A stretch of DNA of 64,000 bases from Solanum dulcamara (Eukaryota > Streptophyta > Magnoliopsida > Solanales > Solanaceae). Both the position numbers and the translations under genes were made by a program. The DNA is taken from NCBI RefSeq assembly GCF_947179165.1, contig NC_077242.1, positions 35,895,097 to 35,959,096 on the forward strand. Direction: 5' to 3'. The notes under the pieces are model-generated. The model was not told where the DNA came from. It did not search any database and was given only the letters and a program-made list of their open reading frames with translations. The first letter of the stretch is position 1. Each line of letters opens with the position of its first letter. Positions 32,317 through 43,820 of this stretch are shown one piece after another.

Positions 32317-33848
32317 TTGCAAAACCTAATACATAAACTAAATCTGGCGGATACTCACGATCTGGAAGGAGAGGTATTGCCAGAGGAGATCCCTGTGGAG
32401 ATGGCAGCCAGGACAGTGCGAGATGTGGCAGTCCCTCTAACAGCGAATGTTACTTCTAGCATCCAAAAAACCCCAGCTGGAGGAAGGTTTGAACTAAAAC
32501 AAAACATGGTACAATTGTTACACTCTAATGGTCAGTTTACAGGTTTACCACACGAAGATCCCCAAGTCCACATTCAGAACTTCTTGGAGATTAGCGACAC
32601 ATATACACCGATTGGGGTCTCTCTTGACTATGTGAGGTTAACATTGTTTCCATTCTCTTTGTTAGGGGAAGCCAAGAGATGGTTAAATTTAGAACCACCA
32701 AATTCAATCACTTCATGGAATGATTTGGCCCGCAAATTTCTTATCAGGTTCTTTTCTTCGAGGAAGACGGTGAAATTAAAAGCTGAAATTTTGAGTTTCA
32801 AGCAAAAATGCGGAGAGAATTTGCACCAATTATGGGACAGATTTAAATCATTTCTCATTAGTTGTCCTCATCATTATCAAGCTAATGAGGTGCTGGTCCA
32901 CACCTTCATTGAAGGTTTGGAACCCAACACAAAAATTCTTCTTGATTCTGCTGCAGGTGGACAAGCTTTGGAGAAAACATATGATGAGCTATATACATTG
33001 CTAAACCACATATCTCAAGATAAACGGAATAGAATGGAGGAAATGCCCGCCCAGTTGTGCAAAAGCAAGAAGGTATGCTAGAGATTGATGCAGTAACTGC
33101 GTTGACAGCACAAATTGCAGCAATGCAAAATATGATGACAATGCATTTCAACACGATAACCAAAGAAAAACAGCAAGCATCAGTAAATACGGTTCAACAA
33201 CCACCTATGTAGTGTGAGGTATGTGGAAATAGTGAATATGTGGCTGAATATTGTGGAGAAAATCCAAAGTCGGTGAATTTTGTGGGTAATCCACCTAGAA
33301 GTGGTGGAAATCAAAACTATGGAAACACCTACAACCCAAATAGGAGAAACCATCCCAATTTCGCTTGGGGTGGAAATCAACAAAAACCACAACAAGGTCA
33401 GAATCAATACAGACCACAAGGAGGCGGACAACAATACAATAACCAAAGTCAAAGTATGCAAGGACCAGGAAAATTAGGAAGCATGAGTGTGGAAGACATG
33501 TTAAAACAAATCATGACAAACCAGGCTAAGCTAGATGCAGATGTTCGACAGAATCTGTTAGGTACCCAACAGTTAGAAAAACAGCTTAGGCAATTGGCAA
33601 GCGCACAAAGTTCTTGCCAACAAGGAGGTTTACCAGGTAACACTGACCCAAACCCCAAACAGGTACATGCTGTGAGTACCCGAAGTGGTCACCCACTCAC
33701 TGAACTGGCTCCCAAAGACAAATCAGCAGAGGTAATAGGAAAGGAACAAGCTAGAGAAGAAGGTGAACCCAACGGTACTAAGGAAATTGAGGAACCAAAG
33801 ACAAAACCTCCTCCTCTTTTCCCACAAAAGTTTAAAAAGAAGAAATAA
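32317..33848 (+). pseudogene. Gag of the Athila-like element
   Basis: Frame 1 from 32317 or slightly upstream: GQFTGLPHEDPQVHIQNFLE, LFPFSLLGEAKRWLNLEPPN, LARKFLIRFF and LWDRFKSFLISCPHH, the retrotransposon Gag core of this group. A frameshift near 33055 moves it to another frame; a TAG at 33210-33212 precedes a zinc-knuckle remnant CEVCGNSEYVAEYC, where Tyr stands in the usual His position. The 33240-33848 part is Asn/Gln/Gly-rich (NQYRPQGGGQQYNNQSQ) and ends in a Lys/Pro-rich tail at PQKFKKKK. Gag forms the particle shell. Confidence 0.88.
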
Positions 33849-36800
33849 GAGGAGTGTTTTGCGAAGTTTATAGATTTGTTGAAGCAGGTGCAAATTAATT
33901 TGCCTTTGATTGATGTTTTACAGGGAATTCCAAAGTATGTTAAATTCGTCAAGGATATTGTGGCCAATAAAAGCAAGTTAGCTGAATTTGCAACAGTGAC
34001 ACTCACTGAAGAGTGTAGTTCAAGAATCTTGAACAAAAGCAAGCTTCTTGCTAAACTAAAAGATCCAGGTAGTTTCATGGTGCAGGTAACCATTGGTAAA
34101 TATAGTAATGCCAGAGGTCTCTGTGATCTAGGTGCTAGTATTAACTTGATGCCTAGATCCATGCTTAAGAAATTAGGCTTGGGAGAACTTAAAGCAACCA
34201 CTATTTTGCTATAGTTAGCTGATCATTCTGTAGCTAGACCTGACGGTATCATTAAAGATGTTTTGGTACAAGTAGGATCCCTCATTTTTCCTATCGACTT
34301 TATTGTTTTTGATTTTGAGCCTAACCCCGATGTTCCTTTTATCTTGGGACGCCCGTTCTTGGCAATAGGAGGGGCACTTATTGATGTAGCTGCAGGTAGA
34401 TTGACTATAAGAGCACACGACAAAGTAGAAGTGTTCGATGTATATCATGCACTGAAGTTACCTGCAATCTATGAAGAATTGTCTGCTGTAACCATCATCG
34501 ATGAGGAAATCTCAACTCAGTTCATTATAGCAAACGATCCGTTGGAAAAAGTTGTGATGGGTCAAGATATTGAAGAGGACATGGACGCTAAAGAGTTAGC
34601 TACCGTACTTGACATATCAAATATAAGCATGTGGAAGAAAAATGTGGAACCTTTAAACAGAGAATTGGGGCCCTCACCAAAGACTTCTCTAGAAGAAGCC
34701 CCTAAATTGGAGTTGAAACAATTACCAGCACATCTCAGGTATGTTTTTCTTGGAGTAAATAATACCTTACTGGTAATTCTTTCATCTGCTTTGTTTGAAG
34801 TACAGGTCACAGCAGCACTTGAGGTACTAAAGAGACACAAAAAGGCAATTAGATGGCAAATGGTTGATCTTCATGACATCAACCCCATTTTATGCATGCA
34901 CATGATTTTCATGGAAAAAAGACATAAGGCTAGTGCACAACCACAACGTCGGTTAAACCCAATCATAAAAGAGGTTGTGAAGAAAGAGATAATTAAGTGG
35001 CTAGATGCAGGCATAATATACCCAATCTCTGACAGCAAGTGGGTAAGCCCAGTTCAGTGTGTACCAAAAAAGGGGGGAATAACTGTGATAACCAATGAAA
35101 AAAATGAATTAATCCCCACAAGAACAGTAACTGGATGGCGCATATGCATGGACTACAGAAATTTGAATGATGCCACCAGAAAAGATCACTACCCTATGCC
35201 TTTCATTGACCAAATGCTTGATAGGTTAGCAGGCCAAGAATACTATTGTTTCTTAGACTCAGGTTACAATCAAATCACCATTGCACCAGAGGATCAAGAA
35301 AAGACAATATTCACATGCCCTTATGGGACATACGCATTCAAGCGTATGCCGTTTTGTTTTTACAATGCTCCTGCCACTTTTCAGAGGTGCAGGATTGCTA
35401 TATTTCATGATATGGTGGAAGAGTTCGTAGAGGTCTTCATGGATGATTTTTCAGTTTTTAGAGAGTCTTTTGATCTATGTTTGAGCAATCTGGAAAGGGT
35501 CCTCACAAGTTGTGAAGAAACAAACCTCGTCCTAAACTGGGAGAAATGTCATTTCTTGGTGAAGGAGGGTATTGTGTTGGGACATAAAATATCCAAAGAT
35601 AGGTTGGAAGTGGACACAGCAAAAATTTAAGTGATTAAGAAACTCCCACCACCAGTCTCAATAAAAGGAGTTTGCAGTTTTTTAGGCCACGCCGGATTCT
35701 ACCGGCGTTCCATTAAAGATTTTTCGAAGATAGCCAAACTGATGTGTGGATTGCTCAAAAAAGAGGTAAAATATTTTTTTGATGATGAATGTTTGCAGGC
35801 ATTTGAACTCTTGAAGAAGAAGTTGATTGAAGCCCCTATCCTGCTAGCTCCCAATTGGGAGTTACCTTTTGTGTTGATGTGTGACACAAGCGACATGGCA
35901 GTAGAAGCAGTGCTGGGACAAAGGAAGGAGAAAATTTTTCATTCCATTTATTATGCAAGCAAAACTCTTGACTTTGCTCAGGCCAACTACACGGTCACGG
36001 AGAAGGAAATGCTGGTATTGGTTTATGCATTGGACAAATTCCGCTCTTACTTGGTAGGTACAAAAGTGATTGTTTTTACTGACCATGCAACTCTTAGGTA
36101 CCTGTTCAATAAGAAAGATGCCAAGCCAAGGCTCATCAGATAGATTCTGTTACTACAAGAATTTGATATTAAAATCAGAGATAGGAGGGGATGTGAAAAT
36201 CAAATAGCAGACCATCTATCAAGATTAGAGGATTCGTCCCATGTGGCTGAGCAGAACCCGATCAAGGAAGAATTTCCAGATGAGCAACTGCTGGAAATAG
36301 AGGTACAAGATCTCCCATGGTATGCAGATATTGTGAACTACCTTGTTAGTGGAGTGTTCCCTCCTGATGCTACCTCACAATAAAAGAAGAAGCTTATGCA
36401 TGATGTGCGTTTCTACATATGGGACGAGCCTTATCTATTCAAGAGAGGTATCGATCACATGGTGAGGAGATGTGTGCCAGAGGTAGAAGCACACTAAGTG
36501 TTGGATGCATTCCACTCATCATCATATGGAGGCCATCGTGGAGGAGAGCGCACTGCATATAAGGTACTTCAATTTGGATTCTTTTGGCCTACATTGTTTA
36601 AAGATGCTGCAGGGTATGTGAAGAACTGTGACCAATGTCAGAGAATGGGCACCATCTCTCGAAGACACAAAATGCCTTTGAACAACATTCTAGAGGTTGA
36701 AATCTTTGATATATGGGGAATAGACTTTATGGGTCTATTTCCGTCTTCATGTGGAAATTAATATATATTAGTAGCAGTGGATTATGTGTCCAAATGGGTG

Positions 36801-37455
36801 GAAGCTATTGCATTTCCCACAAATGATTCAAAGGTGGTGAGAAAGTTTTTAAAAAAGCACATCTTCACTTAATTTGGCACTCCCAGGGCAATTATCAGTG
36901 ATGGAGGATCACACTTCATAAATCAAACAGTGAAGAATTTATTGTCTAAATATGGGGTGAGGCATATAGTTGCTACAACATACCATCCTCAAACTAGTGG
37001 GAAAGTTGAGGTATCCAACAGAGAGGTGAAACAGATCTTGCAAAAGACTGTGAATGCTCAAAGGAAAGATTGGTCTGAGAAGTTAGATGAAGCTCTTTAG
37101 GCATACCGAACAGCGTACAAAACACCCATTGGAACATCCCGGTACCAAATGGTATTCAGAAAAGCTTGTCATTTGCCGGTGGAATTAGAACATCAAGCTT
37201 ACTGGGTGATCAAGAAGCTTAATCTAAATCCAGAGTTAGCAGGTCATAAGAGGCTGCATCAATTGCATGAGTTGGAGGAGTTTAGGCTCCATGCATATGA
37301 AAATGCCAAGATCTACAAAGAGAAAACAAAATGTTGGCATGATAAGCACATCATCACCCACATTTTTGAACCAGGACAAAAGGTACTTCTATTTAATTCT
37401 AGACTAAAGCTTTTTTCCAGGGAAGCTGCGATCCAAGTGGAGTGGACCTTTTGAA
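33849..37455 (+). pseudogene. Pol of the Athila-like element: protease, RT, RNase H, integrase
   Basis: Protease: CDLGASINLMPRSML, a stop at 34212-34214, then PFILGRPFLA. RT in 34263-35630: CMDYRNLNDATRKDHYPMPF, KRMPFCFYNAPATFQRC and FVEVFMDDFSVF (catalytic MDD intact). The first palm motif reads CFLDSGYNQI, two residues short of the usual FLDGYSGYNQI. The stop at 35630 (TAA) precedes 35631-36143, with RNase [48 protein letters not shown]. Integrase: [62 protein letters not shown]. Further stops near 36142, 36382, 36495, 36760, 36871 and 37098, and one extra base near 37416, break the frame. No chromodomain, as expected for Athila. Confidence 0.92.
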
Positions 37456-37849
37456 GTCTTACAGGTGACGTCACATGGAGCTATGGAATTGTGGAATGCA
37501 ACGAAGACATCCACCTTTTTGGTAAATGGACAAAGAGTTAAACATTACTTTGGTAAGGATATTAACCATGAACAGGAGACCATTGAACTAGAAAACGAGT
37601 GAAGCAAATGAAGCTAGGTCGTGCCACGATAGTAAATAAGGCGCTGTAGGGGAGGCAACCCATGATTGGTAGTGTAATGTAGTTTAAGTTTCTAATTCTT
37701 CATTTAAAATAGATATAGAAGTATCGTGCCACGACTAAAAATAAGGAGCTAGGTGGGAGGCAACCCACCGAGTTGTTTATCTAATCGGGAAATTTCATGT
37801 GTAGAACAGCAGGGGGCAAGGCAGAACAAGCATGAGTTTGGAGAAACAA

Positions 37850-38065
37850 AGGCAGAAAAAATGGTCATGGCGCTATAGTGGCGCGATGCGCCACTGAAGT
37901 GCCAAAACCTACACAGGTTGTAGTGGTGTGACGCGCCAGGAGCAAAACTACTGAGGTATGTTTTGGGCACTATAGTGGCGCGATGCCCCACTGCAGCGCC
38001 AACAACAACAAGTGCAGGCACACTATAGGCGCGATAGTGGCGCGACGCGCCACTGTAGCGCCACT
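37850..38065 (+). repeat. Internal copy of the LTR palindrome tract
   Basis: Collinear with 30900-31115 of the 5' LTR: GGCAGAAAAAATGGTCATGG, then three CTATAGTGGCGCG palindromes at about 37874, 37970 and 38031. The last contains the intact AGTGGCGCGACGCGCCACT. It lies between integrase and the last ORF, outside any LTR. Confidence 0.92.
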
Positions 38066-38440
38066 AGCAGGGTCGGGACAAAAGCCTGAATATCAGGTTT
38101 AAAACAGACCAAAACCCCCAAAACCCTCCATTACCTCAATTGTCTCCATTATCTCCATTTTTAATCCTCCACTAGCCGACCCTAAAACTCCCACAACCTG
38201 TCCCTTTCAACTTCCCATCTAATTTCTACTATACCCAACTTTTCCCCTTCAACTTCCACTCTAGTTTCTACTATAAATCACCTTCCTCCATACACATATT
38301 ATACCACAAAACATTTACCTCACCAAACCATCACTAAAATTTTCCTTCTCTTCTCTTTTAATTTTTCCAAACAACCACATTGCCAAGAATCCAATTTTTT
38401 TCTTCCAAATTATCCTTCTCATCTCTAAAGGCATCCAAAG
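38066..38440. other. Spacer before the 3' ORF
   Basis: Pyrimidine- and C-rich non-coding sequence, possibly the leader of the following ORF. No features recognised. Confidence 0.5.
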
Positions 38441-38449
38441 GAAAACAAG

Positions 38450-39649
38450 TGGCCTAAGAAGTTGGCAGCAAGAGGTCCCGAAAAACTGGGGCTTCTTCAA
38501 ACTCGGGACAAATAAGCTCTGGGATACTACCACATCGATTTGGTCAGCAAGCAGTGGAGCAATATGGACTAGATTGGTTTGACTCCCAGAAAGAACCCAA
38601 ATACATCGGAGATGAATTTGTCAATGAAGGAAAGCTGCAGACGGAGTTTCCTCAAATTCATGAAATGGTCTACAATTTGGGTCTTCAATTCACTTTTAAA
38701 GACCAAGGTGAGTGCAATTTAACTCTTGTCCATGAATTTTATGCCAATTGGAACACTAAGCAATTGAGTACCAATACGGTAGAGGTACGGGGTAAAAGCA
38801 TTCATTTTTTTGACTAGAGCTTTAAATGAATTTTTGGGAATACCACATTGTGATTATAATGAAGTTTTAGAAATGAAAGAATAGCCACCATATAGAGATA
38901 TTCGTCATACTCTTTGTGGAACTAACCCTATTGTAAGGTAGGAGAGGGCAAAAGACACCGGTAGGCACAATACGCTTCATTATTCACATATGAATAATGA
39001 AGCTAAGGTGTGGTTGAAAATTATGTGCAGTGTCTTTTTACCGAGTAAGCATGTGTCAGACGTGACTAGGGAAAGGGTTGTCCTAGTATATCGCTTGATT
39101 AAGGGATTGCAGGTAAATGCAGGATCGGTGATCCATCGCAATATGCTGAAATTCAGAAACAATAAGAGGTGGCGTTTCTGTTATGGAAGCATAATAACTC
39201 GAATATTGAGGGCTCAAGGAGTTGAAGAAAAAAGTCACGATCTAAGTGAACCAAGGGTGCCAGATTTGGTTTGTAAGGTGGTTGACATACCAAAATCAAG
39301 GAGTTATGACGCAGCACAGGGACAGATGTTGTCTGCCATAGAACGACAATCTCGCGATGAAAGTTGGATGGGTCGCATGTTTGGGATGGCAGAACTGCAG
39401 CTACGTATTGATGGTCATCTGGCAACGAACAATGAAATGGCAGAATTGGCAGATCGCTATCCTCTTACGGATAGTGCTATGCATATGTGTAAGGTGGGGC
39501 CAGTATTTCAAAAGCCTCTGGATGATGATGAACCCACCATAGATGAGGTAGATGATGAGGAGGATGATGATGAACCAGAGGATACTGCCACTACTGCTCT
39601 TGTGGTGGTCGATGACACAACTACCATAGCTGGTGGAGATGCTGACTGA
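38450..39649 (+). pseudogene. Extra 3' ORF in env position (plant-transposon-protein-like)
   Basis: Pieces 38554-38817 (WFDSQKEPKYIGDEFVNEGK) and 38990-39649 (219 codons: VWLKIMCSVFLPSKHVSDVT, VYRLIKGLQVNAGSVIHRNM) lie in different frames; the region 38818-38989 between them carries stops. The C-terminus is acidic (DEVDDEEDDDEPEDT). It resembles the 'putative plant transposon protein' domain often annotated in Solanaceae between pol and the 3' LTR of these elements. No signal peptide, fusion peptide or membrane segment is visible, so I do not call it an envelope protein. Function unknown. Confidence 0.6.
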
Positions 39650-40924
39650 GTAATACAGGGAGTTCCTTCTTTCATTCTTACACAATGCATTATTGTGGAG
39701 CACTGGGGACAGTGTTTTGTTTAAGTGTGGGATAGGAGTAGGAGTGATATCTCATTATATCTTTGTAGAAACTTTATTTAGCGCATTTGTCATTTTGGGT
39801 TTATGTTTCATTTTGGGTTTCTTGGTAGTTGTTTTCAGTTCTTTAGCCAAAGATAGTCCCTTTTGAACCGCACATACAAAAAAAACGTGTTTCAGTCTGT
39901 TTATATGAAATGTGTCTGACTAAGGCTATACTTGTAAGGGAAGGTATGTTATGAAATGAAATGACTAGTTTAAGACACTTAAATTCTTACAATTGACTCA
40001 AGTAATGCGTGCTAAATTTTGATTCATATGATTGTGTAGTTGGCATTCAATAGTTATCATCCTTAAAATTTTACATGTGCTATGTGTAAGTGAGGATTGT
40101 GTGTATTCAGTATAGACATATCGATAGCTAGAACTTACCCGGAGTGTATGCGAAACAAAATAAAGATTGTATAGTTAGGAAAGAAACTAGATATTTCTTT
40201 GGTAGCCTTGGTTATTTTCTCTTGCTTTGTACTAAACCCAATCTTTCAATCCCCTATTATCCCTATTAAGCCTCATTTTACTGCTTAATTAATCTGATCC
40301 TAAATGCTCGGAGAAATAGATAATGAACTAACAAAAGGGATAAGAAAATGAAAAGCTTATATCTCACCTATTAAAAGTGAGTGAGAAGGAATGAGCAAGG
40401 AGGAGTGTAAAAAAAATACATATGCATATATGAGAAGGGTGATATATTGAAGTGTTTAGAAAAGGTGCCAAATATTGATTCTTACCTTCCCATCATTTTA
40501 CATCACAACTTATGAAGACCTAGTAATCCTTACTCTACTACATTCTTGTATTAGTAGAGCAAAACACTAAGGGCAAGCCTATGGAAATCCTTATGTAGCA
40601 CATGAAATTGTTTGAGAGAGTGAGTGATTTTGTTGCAATATACCCACAACGTTACCTTAGCGCTTGGGGGTATTTCGATGTAGTGAGATGCACATGTTAA
40701 ATTGCAAGGATTTGATAATCTATAGAATGTCCAATTAAATGATGTATATGGATTTGCGGTGTTATAGAGTCAATTTTTGAATTTAAGAGGTGTTAAACTA
40801 GTTATGATAATTGAACATGTGCAGCCAGGTGCTCATTGTATATCTGAGATAGATTACCTTATGTTATGCTAGGATCAACGTCTACGCTTAAGTCAGGTAT
40901 TTATTCGAGGACGAACAAAAGTCT
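39650..40924. other. Long 3' untranslated region of the Athila-like element
   Basis: No coding pattern. A purine stretch TTAAGTGTGGGATAGGAGTA at about 39721 resembles the real polypurine tract at 40925-40937 (AAGTGTGGGGTGG) and may be a second, internal one. Confidence 0.55.
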
Positions 40925-40937
40925 AAGTGTGGGGTGG
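40925..40937 (+). other. Polypurine tract of the Athila-like element
   Basis: AAGTGTGGGGTGG directly upstream of the 3' LTR start TGATCTTGGG. Confidence 0.8.
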
Positions 40938-42303
40938 TGATCTTGGGCGCATTTATAAGCCCATGCACTATGTTTGGCCATCTTTTGTGTGGCATTCTGA
41001 GAAGATATTAGAGCCAAATAGTGTATTTTGGATGGAATATCAAGCAAGTGTGCAATAAGGTATGAGTTCCAACATATGCAAAAATTTGTAAAGCAAAAGG
41101 CAGGAAAAATGATCATGGCGCTATAGTGGTGCGATGCCCCACTGCAGCACCAAAACCTGCACAAGTTATAGTGGCGTGACGCGTCAGGAGCAAAACTATT
41201 GAGGCATATTTTAGGCATTATAGTGGTGCGACGCCCCACTACAACGCCAAGCACAATAAGTGCAGGCATACTATGGGCGCGATAGTGGCGTGACGCGCCA
41301 CTGCAGCGCTATCAAATTTTCAATAGTTTATTATTCTGTCCATCAATAATTGAGTGCTGGGAAGCACTTTAAAAGGTAGTGTGAAAGGGCAAAACAGAGA
41401 GAAGTTTTTTGGGAGGCTGAAAAACAGGAGAAAAGGAAGAGGAAGCAAGAGAAGAAGAACGAAACATTTTAGGTTTCTTTTTCTTCTTCTCCTTGTTGTA
41501 TTTCTAAATTTATATGAATTCAATTACTTGGTTTTGTTATTCGAATATGAGTAGCTAAACACCCAAATTCTGGGTCTATAGCTACGAAACATGGTTTAAT
41601 AGCATTTAAGCTTGGTTGAAGATGGGTTATTGATTTTAATTACTCTTCCATTTTCGTGGTTATTATTTTGATGTTTGGCCAACATTAATATATATATGTT
41701 GTCTATCTTGAATTTGGAAGAGGACAAGTAGATAGAACAAAGAATGGAGGGAATGTGTTCATGTTAATTTGTGTTAGGATGATTAGTAGATAGGATGCCT
41801 GTGATACATACCTATTTACCACATTTGGTTAAGATAAAAGGATGATAGTTAAATGCATTTTTATTGTTTCATACCTATCACCACTCAATGATGTAGTTAG
41901 GTTGATAATGAAGATAGGCAATTATAATGAAGATAGGTAATTATAGGTTGGAAAACCATAATTGGATTATTAACCCTTTCTGATCAGTAATTAAATAGCC
42001 CATCGGAAACTAAGATTGAATAATAGTAAACATGATTTCACATTATGCTATAGTCCTAGAATTTCTTAAAACCTGATTAATATACATAACTAGTGCATTG
42101 TTCTCACTTATAGAAAGTCTTTATATTTCCAAAAGTCATTAACAAACAATCTTCAAACTGTTACACAATTACAATTAGTGTAGTTATTTAAAAGAAACTG
42201 TTTGTCTTATTAAGGTCCTTGTGAGTTCGATATCTGGCTTGAAAGAGCTGTTTTACTACTTGAGAGACTACGTACATTTGCGTGTGCAAATGTAGTAACA
42301 ACA
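40938..42303 (+). repeat. 3' LTR of the Athila-like element
   Basis: 1366 bp, collinear with the 5' LTR. Differences include a short TA run near 41687, a 19-bp tandem duplication around 41908-41943 (ATGAAGATAGG...AATTATA), and several G-to-A/C-to-T changes in the palindromes at 41115-41310. Confidence 0.93.
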
Positions 42304-42308
42304 TTACT

Positions 42309-43745
42309 ATGCCTCAAACTCTCAAATCCATTCCTTGTTGGATAGCTGTCAATATAGGAAAATTAGCAAGATTAAATTCTGTACTAGATCCTCCTGCATT
42401 TGGCCTAAAGTTATACTGCTTTGCCTCTCTTGGTGTGTGTACAGCTTCAACTCTCTCCTTCTCTAGTTGCCCCATCAGCTCATTGGTAGTGTGCTAGCTA
42501 GGAATTGTAATTAGTTGGTCAGGTTCTATATTAGTCTCAATAGGTTGTATCAGTGTTTGAATAGGGCCTTTGTATATCCAAGCCTGTGTTACCTTCTTCC
42601 CTGGTGTCCTCTTCTTTGTAGGATCATCCTTAGCTATTGTAGAATTGGGACATTGATGATCAATCTTTTGGTATTTATCACAGTATTGAGGTCTCCATTC
42701 AAGATCCACTGCTTGGGGAAATATCTTCCCATTAGGATCCATAACATTTTATTTGCTACGGAATGGCCTTAGAAACATACACTTCAATAAGCATCTTTGC
42801 AAACAAAATTCTTATTTACTTAGTTGTACATTCATCTGCAAACAATGGGACTCCAATTGCACTCCCTATTTTACTTAACGATCCCACACCCCAACAGTTA
42901 AGAGGAAGTTTGGGAAATGTCACCTACAAAGGTATTTCAGTTAGGAATTCACTACCAAAATCAAAATCAGGACACCACTATTTCAAGATCATAGGCCTTT
43001 GGTTAATAGTATATGGTCCAATATACAATATCTTCTTCATATCATTAATTGATTGAAATTTTATTATGAAATACCCCTGTTCATGCAGATACACATCTGG
43101 TTTAGTCATAGTAGTCTAATTTAATCTAATGTACCTGTCTATTATGTTGTATTGAGGACACTCCCCAACAACATACATAATGAGGGCACCCTTCCACCTC
43201 TCCTCTTTATTTTGAACATCCTCCTCTTTTAGTTGAACCATAGTCTGTCCATCAATAATATATGGAGGGAAATAGGCTAAATTCATACCTTTATTTGCTG
43301 CTCGATTGTTCTTGAACATATTTATCAAAGGCTCCTTGTTGTCAGCATCCTTGATCTTCTCCTTACCCTTGTTTTGCCTTAGAATTCCAGGGTCTTCTTC
43401 CTCAATTGCACTCTTAGATAGTTTAGATCCAACTACTACAGATCTGCTAGTTATTATTCCATTAGTTCCAGCTTCCTTACCTCCAAGAAAATCTAGATCT
43501 ATAGGTTCTTGTAGTTCTATTGTAATTAGAGGAGTCACATTCAGATTCAACATCCTAGCTACCTCAAATCTTGATGATGTTCTTATTTCATCTATCTCCT
43601 CTTTATTTTCTGATGGGTTTTTAGATTGTGCCTGTATTTCTTCCACCTCTCCACTCACATGCACTCCCACTAAGGTTCCTAGTGTTAGTAATGGTATTTT
43701 CCATCCACGCCCCCATCTTCTTCCTCTTCCTTTTCCCCTCGCCAT
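42309..43745 (-). pseudogene. LINE ORF1: DUF4283-like nucleic-acid-binding protein
   Basis: Starts MARGKGRGRRWGRGW at 43743-43745, 63 bp inside the LINE 5' end. A Gly/Arg-rich start and a charged linker lead to WKGALIMYVVGECPQYN near 43130-43200, the beginning of the DUF4283 domain found in plant LINE ORF1. It continues across stops through 42750-43110 to a zinc knuckle remnant CDKYQKIDHQC (about 42680), where the first Cys of CxxC is displaced. Truncated by the Athila-like insertion at 42303. ORF1 would coat the LINE RNA. Confidence 0.75.
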
Positions 43746-43820
43746 AGCTACCTCCTCTGTGAATGTTAACTAATGTGAACAGAGAGCATCTAGAGAGAGA
43801 AAGCTTGTGGTCTTCTTCTT

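Larger units (their letters stand above)
30745..42303 (+). mobile_element. Athila-like Ty3/gypsy retrotransposon, complete with TSD
   Basis: 11.56 kb with two LTRs (30745-32113 and 40938-42303) and the 5-bp target duplication TTACT (30740-30744 and 42304-42308). The primer site TGGCGCCGTTGTCGGGGA directly follows the 5' LTR; this near-TGGCGCCGTTGCCGGGGA form (Asp tRNA) is typical of the Athila/Tat group, as is the Gag sequence. Gag, protease, RT, RNase H and integrase lack a chromodomain. A 0.2-kb copy of LTR palindromes and an extra ORF lie between pol and the 3' LTR. LTRs are very similar, but the coding region has about ten lesions. Confidence 0.94.
27242..43808 (-). mobile_element. L1-type LINE, near full length, split by Athila-like element
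   Basis: Flanked by a 12-bp target duplication GGTCTTCTTCTT (27230-27241 and 43809-43820). The A-tail (T-run on plus) is at 27243-27249 and the 5' end at 43808. Minus strand order: ORF1 with DUF4283-like region and zinc knuckle, then ORF2 with endonuclease, reverse transcriptase and zf-RVT. Removing the inserted retrotransposon (30745-42303) leaves about 5.0 kb, a normal plant L1 length. Both ORFs have stops. Confidence 0.9.
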
